Assembly: GCA_900555855.1 (NCBI GenBank)
Contig: USML01000092.1
Coordinates: 1-6,696, forward strand
DNA length: 6,696 nucleotides
Origin: an uncultured Eubacteriales bacterium
GTDB lineage: Bacteria; Bacillota; Clostridia; Oscillospirales; Butyricicoccaceae
Reading direction: 5' to 3'
In this document: positions 1-5,502 of the stretch, one piece after another
Numbering within the stretch: position 1 is the first letter of the stretch
How the letters are laid out: each line of letters starts with the position of its first letter
Notes under the pieces: generated by a model
Told to the model about the DNA's origin: nothing
What the model saw: only the letters and a program-made list of their open reading frames with translations
The model's database searches: none
Made by a program: the position numbers and the translations under genes

Positions 1-50
<50 letters not shown>

Positions 51-113
51 ATATGGAAGAGAGTGTAAATATTGAGTTTTAAGTGCGGGGGGTTGTTTAC
101 CGCTTCAACCGGG

Positions 114-136
114 CTCCCAGCTGAGCTATACCCCCA
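114..136 (-). pseudogene. Truncated second copy of the tRNA-Ala 5' end
   Basis: Positions 114-136 are identical over 23 bp to 29-51, which are the acceptor 5' strand, D-stem and D-loop of the tRNA-Ala plus one upstream base. Identity then stops, and no anticodon arm follows. On the minus strand this copy begins about 25 nt after the predicted start site of the 168-196 promoter, the normal place for a tRNA 5' end. It may be what is left of the first of two tandem tRNA-Ala genes, or a recombination or assembly scar. The sequence after the break (113 down to 87) could still fold. GCTC/GAGC re-forms a D-like stem, GGTTG (110-106) pairs with CAACC (95-91), and GGGGGT (135-130) could pair with ACCCCC (93-88), although the last two pairings compete. 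Confidence 0.7.
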
Positions 137-167
137 GGTGATGGCTGTCATTCCTGACCGCTCATTT

Positions 168-196
168 AGAATAGCATATCACACCCGGAAAGTCAA
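168..196 (-). promoter_or_regulatory. Promoter for the tRNA-Ala unit
   Basis: On the minus strand a -35 box TTGACT (196-191) is followed by a 17-bp spacer and a -10 box TATTCT (173-168). TG one base before the -10 makes it an extended -10. The predicted start is near 160. Strength and orientation fit a stable RNA promoter. The first tRNA-like 5' end downstream is the truncated copy at 135, and the intact tRNA starts at 50. Confidence 0.8.
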
Positions 197-219
197 GCAA
201 AAAAAACAACTTTTTTTGC
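197..219 (-). promoter_or_regulatory. A/T-tract inverted repeat, candidate UP element
   Basis: Eight A residues (199-206), CAAC, then seven T residues (211-217), flanked by GC on each side, form an A/T-only inverted repeat. It ends one base upstream of the tRNA promoter -35 box. Phased A- and T-tracts at about -38 to -58 are typical of UP elements that bind the RNA polymerase alpha C-terminal domain at rRNA and tRNA promoters. The same bases give a U8 run in RNA coming from the acetyltransferase gene at 266-895, after a small TTGCG/CGCAA hairpin at 216-230. A terminator role is therefore also possible, but it would be weak because several bases separate the hairpin from the U run. Confidence 0.5.
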
Positions 220-265
220 GGAAGACGCAAGGTTGACAATCTCTTCCAGCCACAAGCCGCAGGGA

Positions 266-895
266 TCAGACCAGCTGGCCCGGCAGGTGCCTTTTTTCCT
301 TGGGCGGGAACAGTGCTTCAAAGGCCGCAAAGCCCTGGGGATCCCGCTCTGCCACAAAATATTCCTCCGGATCCCGATAGGTCCAGTGGGTCCCCTGCAG
401 GACGCTCGGCTGCAGCTCGCGCACCAGGAAATAGGGGACTACCGTATCCTCCGGCTCCGCAAAGCCGTAGCGGACGCCCAGCGTGCTGCCTAAAACAAAG
501 CCGCATTTGCCGTAAAAATCCCGATTGCCAGTGATGGCGACGGCAGAAAAGCCCAGCTTTGCCGCCTTTTCCAGCGAGGCGTCCACCAGCAGCTTGCCAT
601 AGCCCTTCCGCTGGAACGCCGGGTCGATGCTCAGCGGGCCAAAGGTCAGCATGGGGAGCCGGCGGCCGTCTTCGCCTTCCATTTCCGCTTTGGCATACAT
701 AATGTGGCCGATGATGCGGCCGTCCTCCTCCAGCACCAGGTCCAGCTCCGGCAAAAAGCCCGGCCGCGTCCGGTAGCAGTGGAGCACATAATGCTCCAGA
801 CAGCCGGGCCGGTAAACATTCCAAAAGGCCTCCCGCGTAAGGTTTTCTACGGTGCGATAGTCTTTTTCTTCTTCCTGACGGATCAAAATGCTCAT
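266..895 (-). CDS. YhbS-like GNAT family N-acetyltransferase
   Basis: A 209-residue cytoplasmic protein of the Gcn5-related acetyltransferase fold, which transfers acetyl from acetyl-CoA to an amine; the substrate cannot be told from sequence. The N-terminal segment SILIRQEEEKDY is the usual first strand and helix. The beta-4 strand PMLTFGPLSIDP (81-92) leads into the acetyl-CoA pyrophosphate loop QRKGYG (95-100), and FYGKCGF (127-133) is the conserved C-terminal motif. Spacing and the extra 40-50 C-terminal residues match the YhbS-type (COG3153) group. The frame is open further upstream, but ATG at 895 is chosen because AAGGAGG (907-901) sits 5 nt before it and the family domain begins here. 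That ribosome binding site overlaps the TetR stop codon, and the two genes are 10 nt apart. They are therefore co-transcribed and probably translationally coupled, which places the enzyme under TetR control. It may modify or detoxify the compound the TetR protein senses, but this is inference. Confidence 0.92.
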   Translation of the reverse strand: MSILIRQEEEKDYRTVENLTREAFWNVYRPGCLEHYVLHCYRTRPGFLPELDLVLEEDGRIIGHIMYAKAEMEGEDGRRLPMLTFGPLSIDPAFQRKGYGKLLVDASLEKAAKLGFSAVAITGNRDFYGKCGFVLGSTLGVRYGFAEPEDTVVPYFLVRELQPSVLQGTHWTYRDPEEYFVAERDPQGFAAFEALFPPKEKRHLPGQLV

Positions 896-905
896 AGCTT
901 CCTCC

Positions 906-1508
906 TTAGTTCTGCTGCTTTCGCAGCTCCATTGCCGCGGCGTCCAGACAGGCGTCCAGCTGCGCGGCAACGGCGGCCTTATCCTCTGCGCCGTCATAAA
1001 CACTGTAATACAAAAACATCGGCCCATAAAGCGCCGCAGCGCGCTCCGCCGGCTGGGAAAAGCCCATGCCCGCCAACAGATCCTCCACATAGCCCAGGGG
1101 CCCCGCCGCCAGATACTGCTGATAAAGCGCCCGTATCTCGGCGGAGCGATACTGCTCCAGCGTCAGCATCCGGCGAAAGGCGGCGGCAAAGGGATCCTCC
1201 GTCCAGCTGCGGAATTGGGCCTTGCTGTAAGTTAGCAGCTGCTCCAGCGCCGCCGCGCGATAGGCCTCCGGCGTCTGCGCCGCAGGACTCTCCGGCAGCT
1301 GATGCGCCGCTGCGCCCTGAGCATCCCGCTGCTCCATGACGGAAAGGATGCTTTCGAAGATATCCCGCTTGCTTTTGTAATGCCTGTAAAGGGCGCCCTT
1401 GGTCATATCCAGCGTGCCGGCGATCTGGCTCACGGAGACGGCTTCATAGCCCTCCCGGGAAAACAGCTCCAGCGCCTCCTGCAGGATCCGCGCCTTGGTG
1501 TCTCCCAT
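906..1508 (-). CDS. TetR-family transcriptional regulator
   Basis: A 200-residue one-component repressor. The N-terminal DNA-binding domain is canonical: KARILQEALELFSREGYEAVSVSQIA, then the recognition-helix region MTKGALYRHYKSKRDIF (35-51). This is the TetR/AcrR signature, with the helix-turn-helix at roughly residues 24-46. The alpha-helical C-terminal part (60-200) is alanine-rich and would form the ligand and dimer domain; its ligand is unknown. ATG at 1508 has a strong AAAGGAGG site 7 nt upstream. The gene heads a two-gene operon with the GNAT at 266-895. It starts just downstream of a consensus promoter embedded in a long inverted repeat (1529-1575), so autorepression is very likely. 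The MATE exporter upstream on the same strand ends about 80 nt before this gene but has no visible copy of this operator in its own promoter. Confidence 0.95.
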   Translation of the reverse strand: MGDTKARILQEALELFSREGYEAVSVSQIAGTLDMTKGALYRHYKSKRDIFESILSVMEQRDAQGAAAHQLPESPAAQTPEAYRAAALEQLLTYSKAQFRSWTEDPFAAAFRRMLTLEQYRSAEIRALYQQYLAAGPLGYVEDLLAGMGFSQPAERAAALYGPMFLYYSVYDGAEDKAAVAAQLDACLDAAAMELRKQQN

Positions 1509-1525
1509 GGAAACACCTCCTTTCT

Positions 1526-1575
1526 AAAAAGTAAACGACCGTTCACATACTATTATAGTGAACAGTCGTTTACTT
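1526..1575 (-). terminator. Possible intrinsic terminator of the hydrolase-MATE operon, sharing the operator
   Basis: RNA reading through from the MATE gene would contain both arms of the operator repeat. They pair over 18 bp, because the single DNA mismatch becomes a G-U wobble, with an 11-nt loop. The run UUUUU (1530-1526) follows directly. RNA started at the TetR promoter begins near 1545, so it contains only one arm and cannot form the stem. No other terminator is visible between MATE and TetR. The U run is short and partly taken up by the stem, so efficiency is uncertain. Confidence 0.45.
1529..1575. promoter_or_regulatory. Long inverted-repeat operator for the TetR protein
   Basis: Two 18-bp arms (1529-1546 and 1558-1575) are complementary except for one position, separated by 11 bp containing the -10 box. 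Each arm holds a shorter imperfect palindrome, TAAACGACCGTTCA (1532-1545) and TGAACAGTCGTTTA (1559-1572), with centres 27 bp apart. TetR-family dimers usually bind sites of about this length. The layout therefore suggests either two dimers, one per arm, or one larger QacR-like assembly across both. Position over the spacer, -10 and start site makes it the autoregulatory operator. Confidence 0.87.
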
Positions 1576-1580
1576 GTCAA
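1552..1580 (-). promoter_or_regulatory. Consensus sigma-A promoter of the TetR-GNAT operon
   Basis: On the minus strand TTGACA (1580-1575), exactly 17 bp, and TATAAT (1557-1552) form a perfect consensus promoter. The predicted start is near 1545. The -35 lies only 10 nt past the MATE stop codon. The spacer is one arm of the operator repeat and the other arm covers the start site, so a bound repressor would block polymerase completely. A maximal-strength promoter under tight repression is typical of an inducible switch. Confidence 0.93.
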
Positions 1581-1589
1581 GAGCGATCT

Positions 1590-2930
1590 TCAATTATTTT
1601 TGGCCAGCCGGTCCTGTCGGCGGAGCAGGGCAAAGGCGATCAGGCAGACGATGGAGGAAAACAGCGAGCCTGCCGCCGAAGCCAGCCCCATGGGGAGCAG
1701 CGTCTGGGGGAAATACAGGGAGGTCAGATAAGCGCCGGGGACCCGCACCAGCAGGATGGAAAGCGCATTGTGCAGGAAGGACAGGCCCGATTTTCCCCGG
1801 GCGCAGAAATAGCCGCTGAAGCTGAACTGAACGCCGCCGAAGACACAGTCCCAGATATAGCCCCGCAGATATTGCCCGCCGGCAGCGGCCACGGCGGCGT
1901 CCGGCGTAAACAGGGCCACCAGCGGCTCCGCCGCCAGCTGGACGGCTCCGGCCACCGCCAGCCCCAGCCCCACCGCGATGCAGACGGCATAGCGCAGCGT
2001 TCCAACGGCCCGTTCCGGCTTGCCTGCGCCGATATTCTGCGCGCCCAGAGCGGAGACGGAGGACAGCATGGAGGAGGGGATCAGAAAGACAAAGCCGATG
2101 ATCTTTTCCACGATGCCAACGGCGGCGGCGTCGGTGAGGCCCCGGCGGTTGGCGATGATGGTGATGAGAATGAACGAGACCTGGATAAAGCCGTCCTGCA
2201 GTGCCACGGGAAGGCCGATGCGCAGCAGCTTTTTCATGACGGAGCGCCGGGGCTTCAGATCTGCCCGGGAGAGGGAGACGCTGTGCTTCCGCCGGATGAA
2301 AAGCAGCGAGATAACGACGCTGACGCACTGGGAAAGCGTCGTCCCCAGCGCCGCGCCGGCGGGGCCCATGTGCAGCGCGCCCATAAACAGAAGATCCAGC
2401 CCGATATTGACGGCGCAGGCCGCGGCAATGAAGAGCATGGGGCTTTTGCTGTCGCCCAGACCGCGGAAAATGGAGCTGATGATATTATAGGCCGTGATAA
2501 AGGGGATGCCCAGAAAGCAGATGGTCAGGTAGGTCCTGGTCCCTTCGGCGGCCGCCTGCGGAGTGGACATCAGGCGCACGATGGAGCCGTTCAGCGCCAG
2601 CAAAACGCCCGTCAGCACCACCGAAAGCCCCAAAAACAGCGTCACTGTATTGCCGATGGCGGCGGAGGCAGAGCGGGGATCCTTTGCGCCCACGGCCTGA
2701 CCGATGGAAACGGTGGAGCCCATGGCCAGCCCCACCAGCATCACCGTCAGCATATGCATCACCTGCGAGCCGACGGAGACCGCCGTGGTGGCGGCGATGC
2801 CCTCATACTGGCCGATGATAAACAGATCTGCCATGCCGTAAAGGGTCTGAAGGAAATAAGAAAGCAGATAAGGCAGCGAAAATGCAACCACATTTTTGAA
2901 AACGCTGCCGGAGGTGAGATCCCGTTTCAT
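1590..2930 (-). CDS. MATE-family multidrug/metabolite exporter
   Basis: A 446-residue integral membrane protein, the usual length for the MATE (NorM/DinF/MepA-like) superfamily. These carriers use Na+ or H+ gradients to expel organic cations, drugs or metabolites. About 12 hydrophobic segments are visible in two similar halves. Family features include LPYLLSYFLQTLYGMADLFIIGQY (19-42), the cytoplasmic loop FRGLGDSKSPM (155-165), GPAGAALGTTLSQ (189-201), and in the second half SALGAQNIGAGKPERA (293-308). ATG at 2930 overlaps the stop of the upstream hydrolase as ATGA and has AAAAGGAG 9 nt before it, inside the hydrolase reading frame, so translation of the two is coupled. The gene is intact. 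Substrate is unknown, and the neighbouring hydrolase and TetR regulator are hints only. Confidence 0.94.
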   Translation of the reverse strand: MKRDLTSGSVFKNVVAFSLPYLLSYFLQTLYGMADLFIIGQYEGIAATTAVSVGSQVMHMLTVMLVGLAMGSTVSIGQAVGAKDPRSASAAIGNTVTLFLGLSVVLTGVLLALNGSIVRLMSTPQAAAEGTRTYLTICFLGIPFITAYNIISSIFRGLGDSKSPMLFIAAACAVNIGLDLLFMGALHMGPAGAALGTTLSQCVSVVISLLFIRRKHSVSLSRADLKPRRSVMKKLLRIGLPVALQDGFIQVSFILITIIANRRGLTDAAAVGIVEKIIGFVFLIPSSMLSSVSALGAQNIGAGKPERAVGTLRYAVCIAVGLGLAVAGAVQLAAEPLVALFTPDAAVAAAGGQYLRGYIWDCVFGGVQFSFSGYFCARGKSGLSFLHNALSILLVRVPGAYLTSLYFPQTLLPMGLASAAGSLFSSIVCLIAFALLRRQDRLAKNN

Positions 2931-3874
2931 GAGACAATGCTCCTTTTGGTCAAAACAGTTTGCTGAAAGGCGGTCAGCGCCGCCAGATAAGCCTGCCGGT
3001 CCACCAGATAGCTGAGACCGTGGCCCGCGCCGGGGACGATGAGCAGCCGCTTGTCCGGCGAAGCGCAGCGGTCGTAGTTTTCCCGGCTCATGGTGCAGGG
3101 GACAAAGCGGTCGTCGCCGCCGTGGATCAGCAGGACGGGGATCCGGCAGCGCTCCATGGCTTCCGCAGCGGAGGCCTGCTCCAGATCAAAGCCGCCGAAA
3201 AGCCGGCCGCCCAGCCGCACCAGCGCATAGGTGGGGAAAAAGGGATAGCCCCGCTGCCGCAGCTCCCGCTGAAGGATGGCGGCGGGGGAGGTGTAGCCGC
3301 AGTCGGCCACGATGCCGGCGACATTTTCCGGGAGCGCCAGCCCTGCCGCCATGAGCACAGTGGCCGCGCCCATAGACATCCCGTAAAGCAGGATCCGGCA
3401 GTCCGGCCCGAAGCGGCCAATGGCATACTGCACCCAGCACAGGCAGTCATACCGCTCCAAAATGCCAAAGCTCAGGCAGCGGCCCTGGCTCTTTCCATGG
3501 GCCCGCTGATCCACCAGCAGGACGGAGCAGCCGCCCTTCCGGGCCTCCTGCAGTCCGCCACAGAAATCCCGCTCCGCCGCGCTGCGATAGCCGTGAAACA
3601 GCAGCTGCACCGGCGCGCCCGGCGTCCCGGGATAAAGCTTTCCATGGAGCCGGAGTCCATCCCGGGAGGTGATCCAGACATCCTCATAGGGAATGGCCAG
3701 CGCCGCGCGGATCATTTGGGCAGAGACCTCCCGGAAGGGGGCATACTGCGCGGTGTCCGGCAGAAAAAACAGATCGGCCTCCCGCTGCTTCGGCACGGAA
3801 AAGGCCATGCGGTAACAGAGACGGGCGCCTGCAAGGGTCAGAAAAAGCAGCGCCGCAGCGCAGTACCAGAGCAT
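2927..3874 (-). CDS. Membrane-anchored alpha/beta hydrolase
   Basis: A 315-residue serine hydrolase of the alpha/beta fold (COG1073-like). Residues 1-20 form a single hydrophobic segment without a clear signal peptidase site, so it is probably an N-terminal membrane anchor with the enzyme outside the membrane. The core has the oxyanion-hole motif HGY (94-96), VDQRAHGKSQG (121-131) and the nucleophile elbow GMSMG with Ser167. The acid lies in HGGDDRFVP, most likely Asp255, and the base is His285 in PGAGHG, so the triad is complete. The substrate could be an ester, lipid or peptide and is not predictable. ATG at 3874 is chosen over further-upstream in-frame starts because GGGAGGG (3887-3881) is 6 nt away, the hydrophobic anchor begins here, and the promoter lies within the longer frame. 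It is the first gene of an operon with the MATE exporter, sharing a 4-nt overlap. Confidence 0.92.
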   Translation of the reverse strand: MLWYCAAALLFLTLAGARLCYRMAFSVPKQREADLFFLPDTAQYAPFREVSAQMIRAALAIPYEDVWITSRDGLRLHGKLYPGTPGAPVQLLFHGYRSAAERDFCGGLQEARKGGCSVLLVDQRAHGKSQGRCLSFGILERYDCLCWVQYAIGRFGPDCRILLYGMSMGAATVLMAAGLALPENVAGIVADCGYTSPAAILQRELRQRGYPFFPTYALVRLGGRLFGGFDLEQASAAEAMERCRIPVLLIHGGDDRFVPCTMSRENYDRCASPDKRLLIVPGAGHGLSYLVDRQAYLAALTAFQQTVLTKRSIVS

Positions 3875-3906
3875 GCAGAGCCCTCCCTTTCGCTTTTTCT
3901 GCCATC

Positions 3907-3923
3907 GCCTGCCCTTGGCAGGC
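3907..3923 (-). other. Hairpin in the hydrolase mRNA leader
   Basis: GCCTGCC and GGCAGGC form a perfect 7-bp GC-rich stem with a 3-nt loop. It lies some 6-22 nt after the predicted start site and about 20 nt before the ribosome binding site. A stem this close to the 5' end commonly protects mRNA from decay. No U run follows, so it is not an intrinsic terminator. Confidence 0.55.
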
Positions 3924-3935
3924 AATAGCAGCTTT

Positions 3936-3963
3936 ATTATAGCAGACTGGCCGCAAAATACAA
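3936..3963 (-). promoter_or_regulatory. Promoter of the hydrolase-MATE operon
   Basis: On the minus strand TTGTAT (3963-3958), a 16-bp spacer, and TATAAT (3941-3936) preceded by TGC form an extended -10 promoter. The predicted start is near 3929, giving a leader of about 55 nt. The -35 is 14 bp from the -35 of the divergent acetyltransferase promoter. No copy of the TetR operator repeat is present here. Confidence 0.78.
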
Positions 3964-3977
3964 CCAAGGCGCGGCCC

Positions 3978-4006
3978 TTGACGGATCGGAAAAACTGGAA
4001 TACAAT
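3978..4006 (+). promoter_or_regulatory. Promoter of the RimJ/RimL-like acetyltransferase
   Basis: TTGACG (3978-3983), exactly 17 bp, and TACAAT (4001-4006) form a near-consensus sigma-A promoter. The predicted start is near 4013 and the leader about 37 nt. It is back to back with the hydrolase promoter. Confidence 0.83.
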
Positions 4007-4049
4007 AGAGCGGCATCGCTGCAAAACCGGACGGAGGGGAAGAAGCACT

Positions 4050-4568
4050 ATGATCATGGAAACGGAACGCCTGCGGCTGCGGGAGCTGACGCCGGAGGAT
4101 CTTGACGCATTGTACGCCGTTTTGGGCGATTCCGATATCATGCGGCATTATCCCTATACCTTTGACACGGCGCGGGTGGGAAACTGGATCCGGCGCAATC
4201 AGCAGCGCTACGGCGTCTTTGGCTTTGGCCTGTGGACGGTGTGCCGCAAAGATACCGGCGAGCTCATCGGCGACTGCGGAATCACCATGCAGCAGATCGA
4301 CCGGGTCATCCTGCCGGAGATCGGCTATCATATCCGGCGGGATTGCCAGCGGCAGGGCTATGCCCGGGAAGCGCTGGCGGCTGTGATTCAGGCGTTCTTC
4401 GAGAAAACGGATACGGTGCTTTTCACGGGTGGGCATTATGCCTATAACACCATCTCCGGGGAGCTGCTGAAAATGCTGGGCTTCACCTATGAGGGCATCG
4501 AACACAAGGCTATGCGCCATGCAGAGCGCGGCCCCACGGATCTGGTGTGCTATTATCTGGAAAAATAA
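4050..4568 (+). CDS. RimJ/RimL-like GNAT N-acetyltransferase
   Basis: A 172-residue cytoplasmic acetyltransferase of the Acetyltransf_3 type, the group that includes the ribosomal-protein N-acetyltransferases RimJ and RimL. It opens with the typical METERLRLRELTPEDLDAL (3-21). The acetyl-CoA binding loop is RQGYA (101-105) after IGYHIRRDCQ, and the C-terminal motif YNTISGELLKMLGF (132-145) holds the conserved Asn and Ser. Length is normal. ATG at 4050 has GGAGGGG (4033-4039) 10 nt upstream; ATG at 4056 in the same frame is a possible alternative start. The gene appears monocistronic, though no terminator is seen before the next gene. Many chromosomal relatives modify small molecules or peptides rather than ribosomal proteins, so the substrate is open. 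Confidence 0.93.
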   Translation: MIMETERLRLRELTPEDLDALYAVLGDSDIMRHYPYTFDTARVGNWIRRNQQRYGVFGFGLWTVCRKDTGELIGDCGITMQQIDRVILPEIGYHIRRDCQRQGYAREALAAVIQAFFEKTDTVLFTGGHYAYNTISGELLKMLGFTYEGIEHKAMRHAERGPTDLVCYYLEK

Positions 4569-4569
4569 G

Positions 4570-4602
4570 TTCTCCCTCAGAATTCCTACAGATTTCCCTG
4601 TT
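4570..4602 (+). repeat. Three 11-bp phased direct repeats upstream of the TraX operon
   Basis: The units TTCTCCCTCAG, AATTCCTACAG and ATTTCCCTGTT are consecutive with an 11-bp period, and all have TCC at the same place. OmpR/PhoB-family regulators commonly bind direct repeats of about one helical turn. These repeats occupy the spot where the -35 box should be and abut the extended -10. They are candidate sites for the response regulator encoded at 5503-6183. The repeats are imperfect and could be chance. Confidence 0.4.
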
Positions 4603-4607
4603 ACAAT
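4599..4607 (+). promoter_or_regulatory. Extended -10 promoter of the TraX/two-component operon
   Basis: TGT followed by TACAAT (4602-4607) is an extended -10 element. At 16-18 bp spacing the upstream bases (around 4578-4585) do not resemble TTGACA, so the promoter may need an activator. The predicted start is near 4614, leaving a leader of about 20 nt before the gene at 4635. Confidence 0.6.
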
Positions 4608-4620
4608 GATAGCATCATTG
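4604..4620. promoter_or_regulatory. Palindrome over the start site of the TraX operon
   Basis: CAATGAT, AGC, ATCATTG is a perfect inverted repeat with 7-bp arms. It overlaps the end of the -10 box and the predicted transcription start. Such a position suits a repressor operator; alternatively it is a small 5'-terminal mRNA hairpin just before the ribosome binding site. It has no U run, so it is not a terminator of the preceding acetyltransferase gene. Confidence 0.4.
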
Positions 4621-4634
4621 AAAGGGGAATTTGT

Positions 4635-5498
4635 ATGCTGACAAAATTGAAAAACGGGCTGGACGGTACCCAGCTCAAGACCATTGCACTGGCGCTGATG
4701 GTGCTGGATCACATTCATTATTTCTTCGAGTTCACCGGCTGCATCCCGACGGTGTTCAGTATGCTGGGGCGGCTCAGTGCACCGCTGTTTCTGTTCTGCA
4801 CGGTGGAGGGCTTTGCCCACACCCATGACCGCAAGCGGTATTTTATCCGCATCTGGGCTATCGGTACGGCGATGGCGGCGCTGGAATTCTTTATGATCTA
4901 CGCCAAAGCCTTCCGGCGCGGGGATGGCTTCTACCCGCTGAACGCTATTTTTCAGGATCTGATGCTGCTGTGCATCGTCTGGCAGGGCATCGACTGGCTG
5001 CGGGAGAAAAAATTCGCCAAGGGCATTGCTGCCATTGCCGCCGTTTTGTGCTGGCCGTATGTGGTAGTGGTTTTTCTGCTGCTCTTTCCCGGGGTACAGG
5101 AGATGCCCATTGCTTCGACGATCGTGGCGTTTGTCATCACCAGCCCGCTGCCCCTGTGGACCAGCATCACGGACGGCAGCTGGAGCTTTCTGCTGGGCGG
5201 TGCGCTGCTGTATGCATTGCGTGGACGGCGCAAAGTGCAGCTGACGGTATGGGCACTGGTGATTTTCCTGTGTGATTTTGTGCTGACCTTCGGGATGGCT
5301 TGCCGGCAGGAGGGCTTTGTCTGGACCCAGATGTTCACCAACAACTATGAGTGGTTCGGGGTGGCGGCGGTGCTGCTGATGCTGCTGTACAACGGGCAGC
5401 GTGGCAGCGGACACAAGCAGCTGTTCTACTGGTTCTACCCGGCCCATGTGTATCTGCTGTATGGGGCATCCTGCCTTGTTTATAACGCTTTGAGGTGA
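4635..5498 (+). CDS. TraX-family membrane protein (acyltransferase-like)
   Basis: A 287-residue polytopic membrane protein with roughly eight to ten hydrophobic segments. Family marks are MVLDHIHYFF (22-31), GRLSAPLFLFCTVEGFAHT (45-63) followed by the basic stretch DRKRYF, and near the C-terminus LFYWFYPAHVYLLY (263-276). These match the TraX family, whose F-plasmid member acetylates the pilin N-terminus and which resembles membrane acyltransferases that modify exported molecules. Chromosomal homologues in Firmicutes are usually not tied to conjugation, and no conjugation gene is visible here. The acceptor is unknown; a surface glycan or peptide is plausible. ATG at 4635 has AAAGGGG 7 nt upstream. 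Only 4 nt separate its stop from the response regulator start, so it heads the two-component operon and may be its output or part of its sensing path. Confidence 0.87.
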   Translation: MLTKLKNGLDGTQLKTIALALMVLDHIHYFFEFTGCIPTVFSMLGRLSAPLFLFCTVEGFAHTHDRKRYFIRIWAIGTAMAALEFFMIYAKAFRRGDGFYPLNAIFQDLMLLCIVWQGIDWLREKKFAKGIAAIAAVLCWPYVVVVFLLLFPGVQEMPIASTIVAFVITSPLPLWTSITDGSWSFLLGGALLYALRGRRKVQLTVWALVIFLCDFVLTFGMACRQEGFVWTQMFTNNYEWFGVAAVLLMLLYNGQRGSGHKQLFYWFYPAHVYLLYGASCLVYNALR

Positions 5499-5502
5499 TC
5501 TT

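Noticed and set aside
233..256. TTGACA on the plus strand at 233-238 as a promoter
   Set aside because: No -10 box follows at 16-18 bp and no plus-strand gene lies downstream.
896..1090. Upstream extension of the YhbS-like acetyltransferase by 65 codons
   Set aside because: The extension overlaps tetR in another frame and has shadow-like composition. The ATG at 895 has an ideal ribosome binding site and begins the domain.
1302..2966. 554-codon plus-strand open frame, rich in Gly, His, Gln and Asp
   Set aside because: It lies antisense to the MATE gene and part of tetR. Composition is that of a reverse-frame shadow in GC-rich DNA, with no recognisable domain and no ribosome binding site.
3875..4141. 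Upstream extension of the alpha/beta hydrolase by 89 codons
   Set aside because: The extension covers both divergent promoters and part of the acetyltransferase gene. The ATG at 3874 has a good ribosome binding site and starts the membrane anchor.
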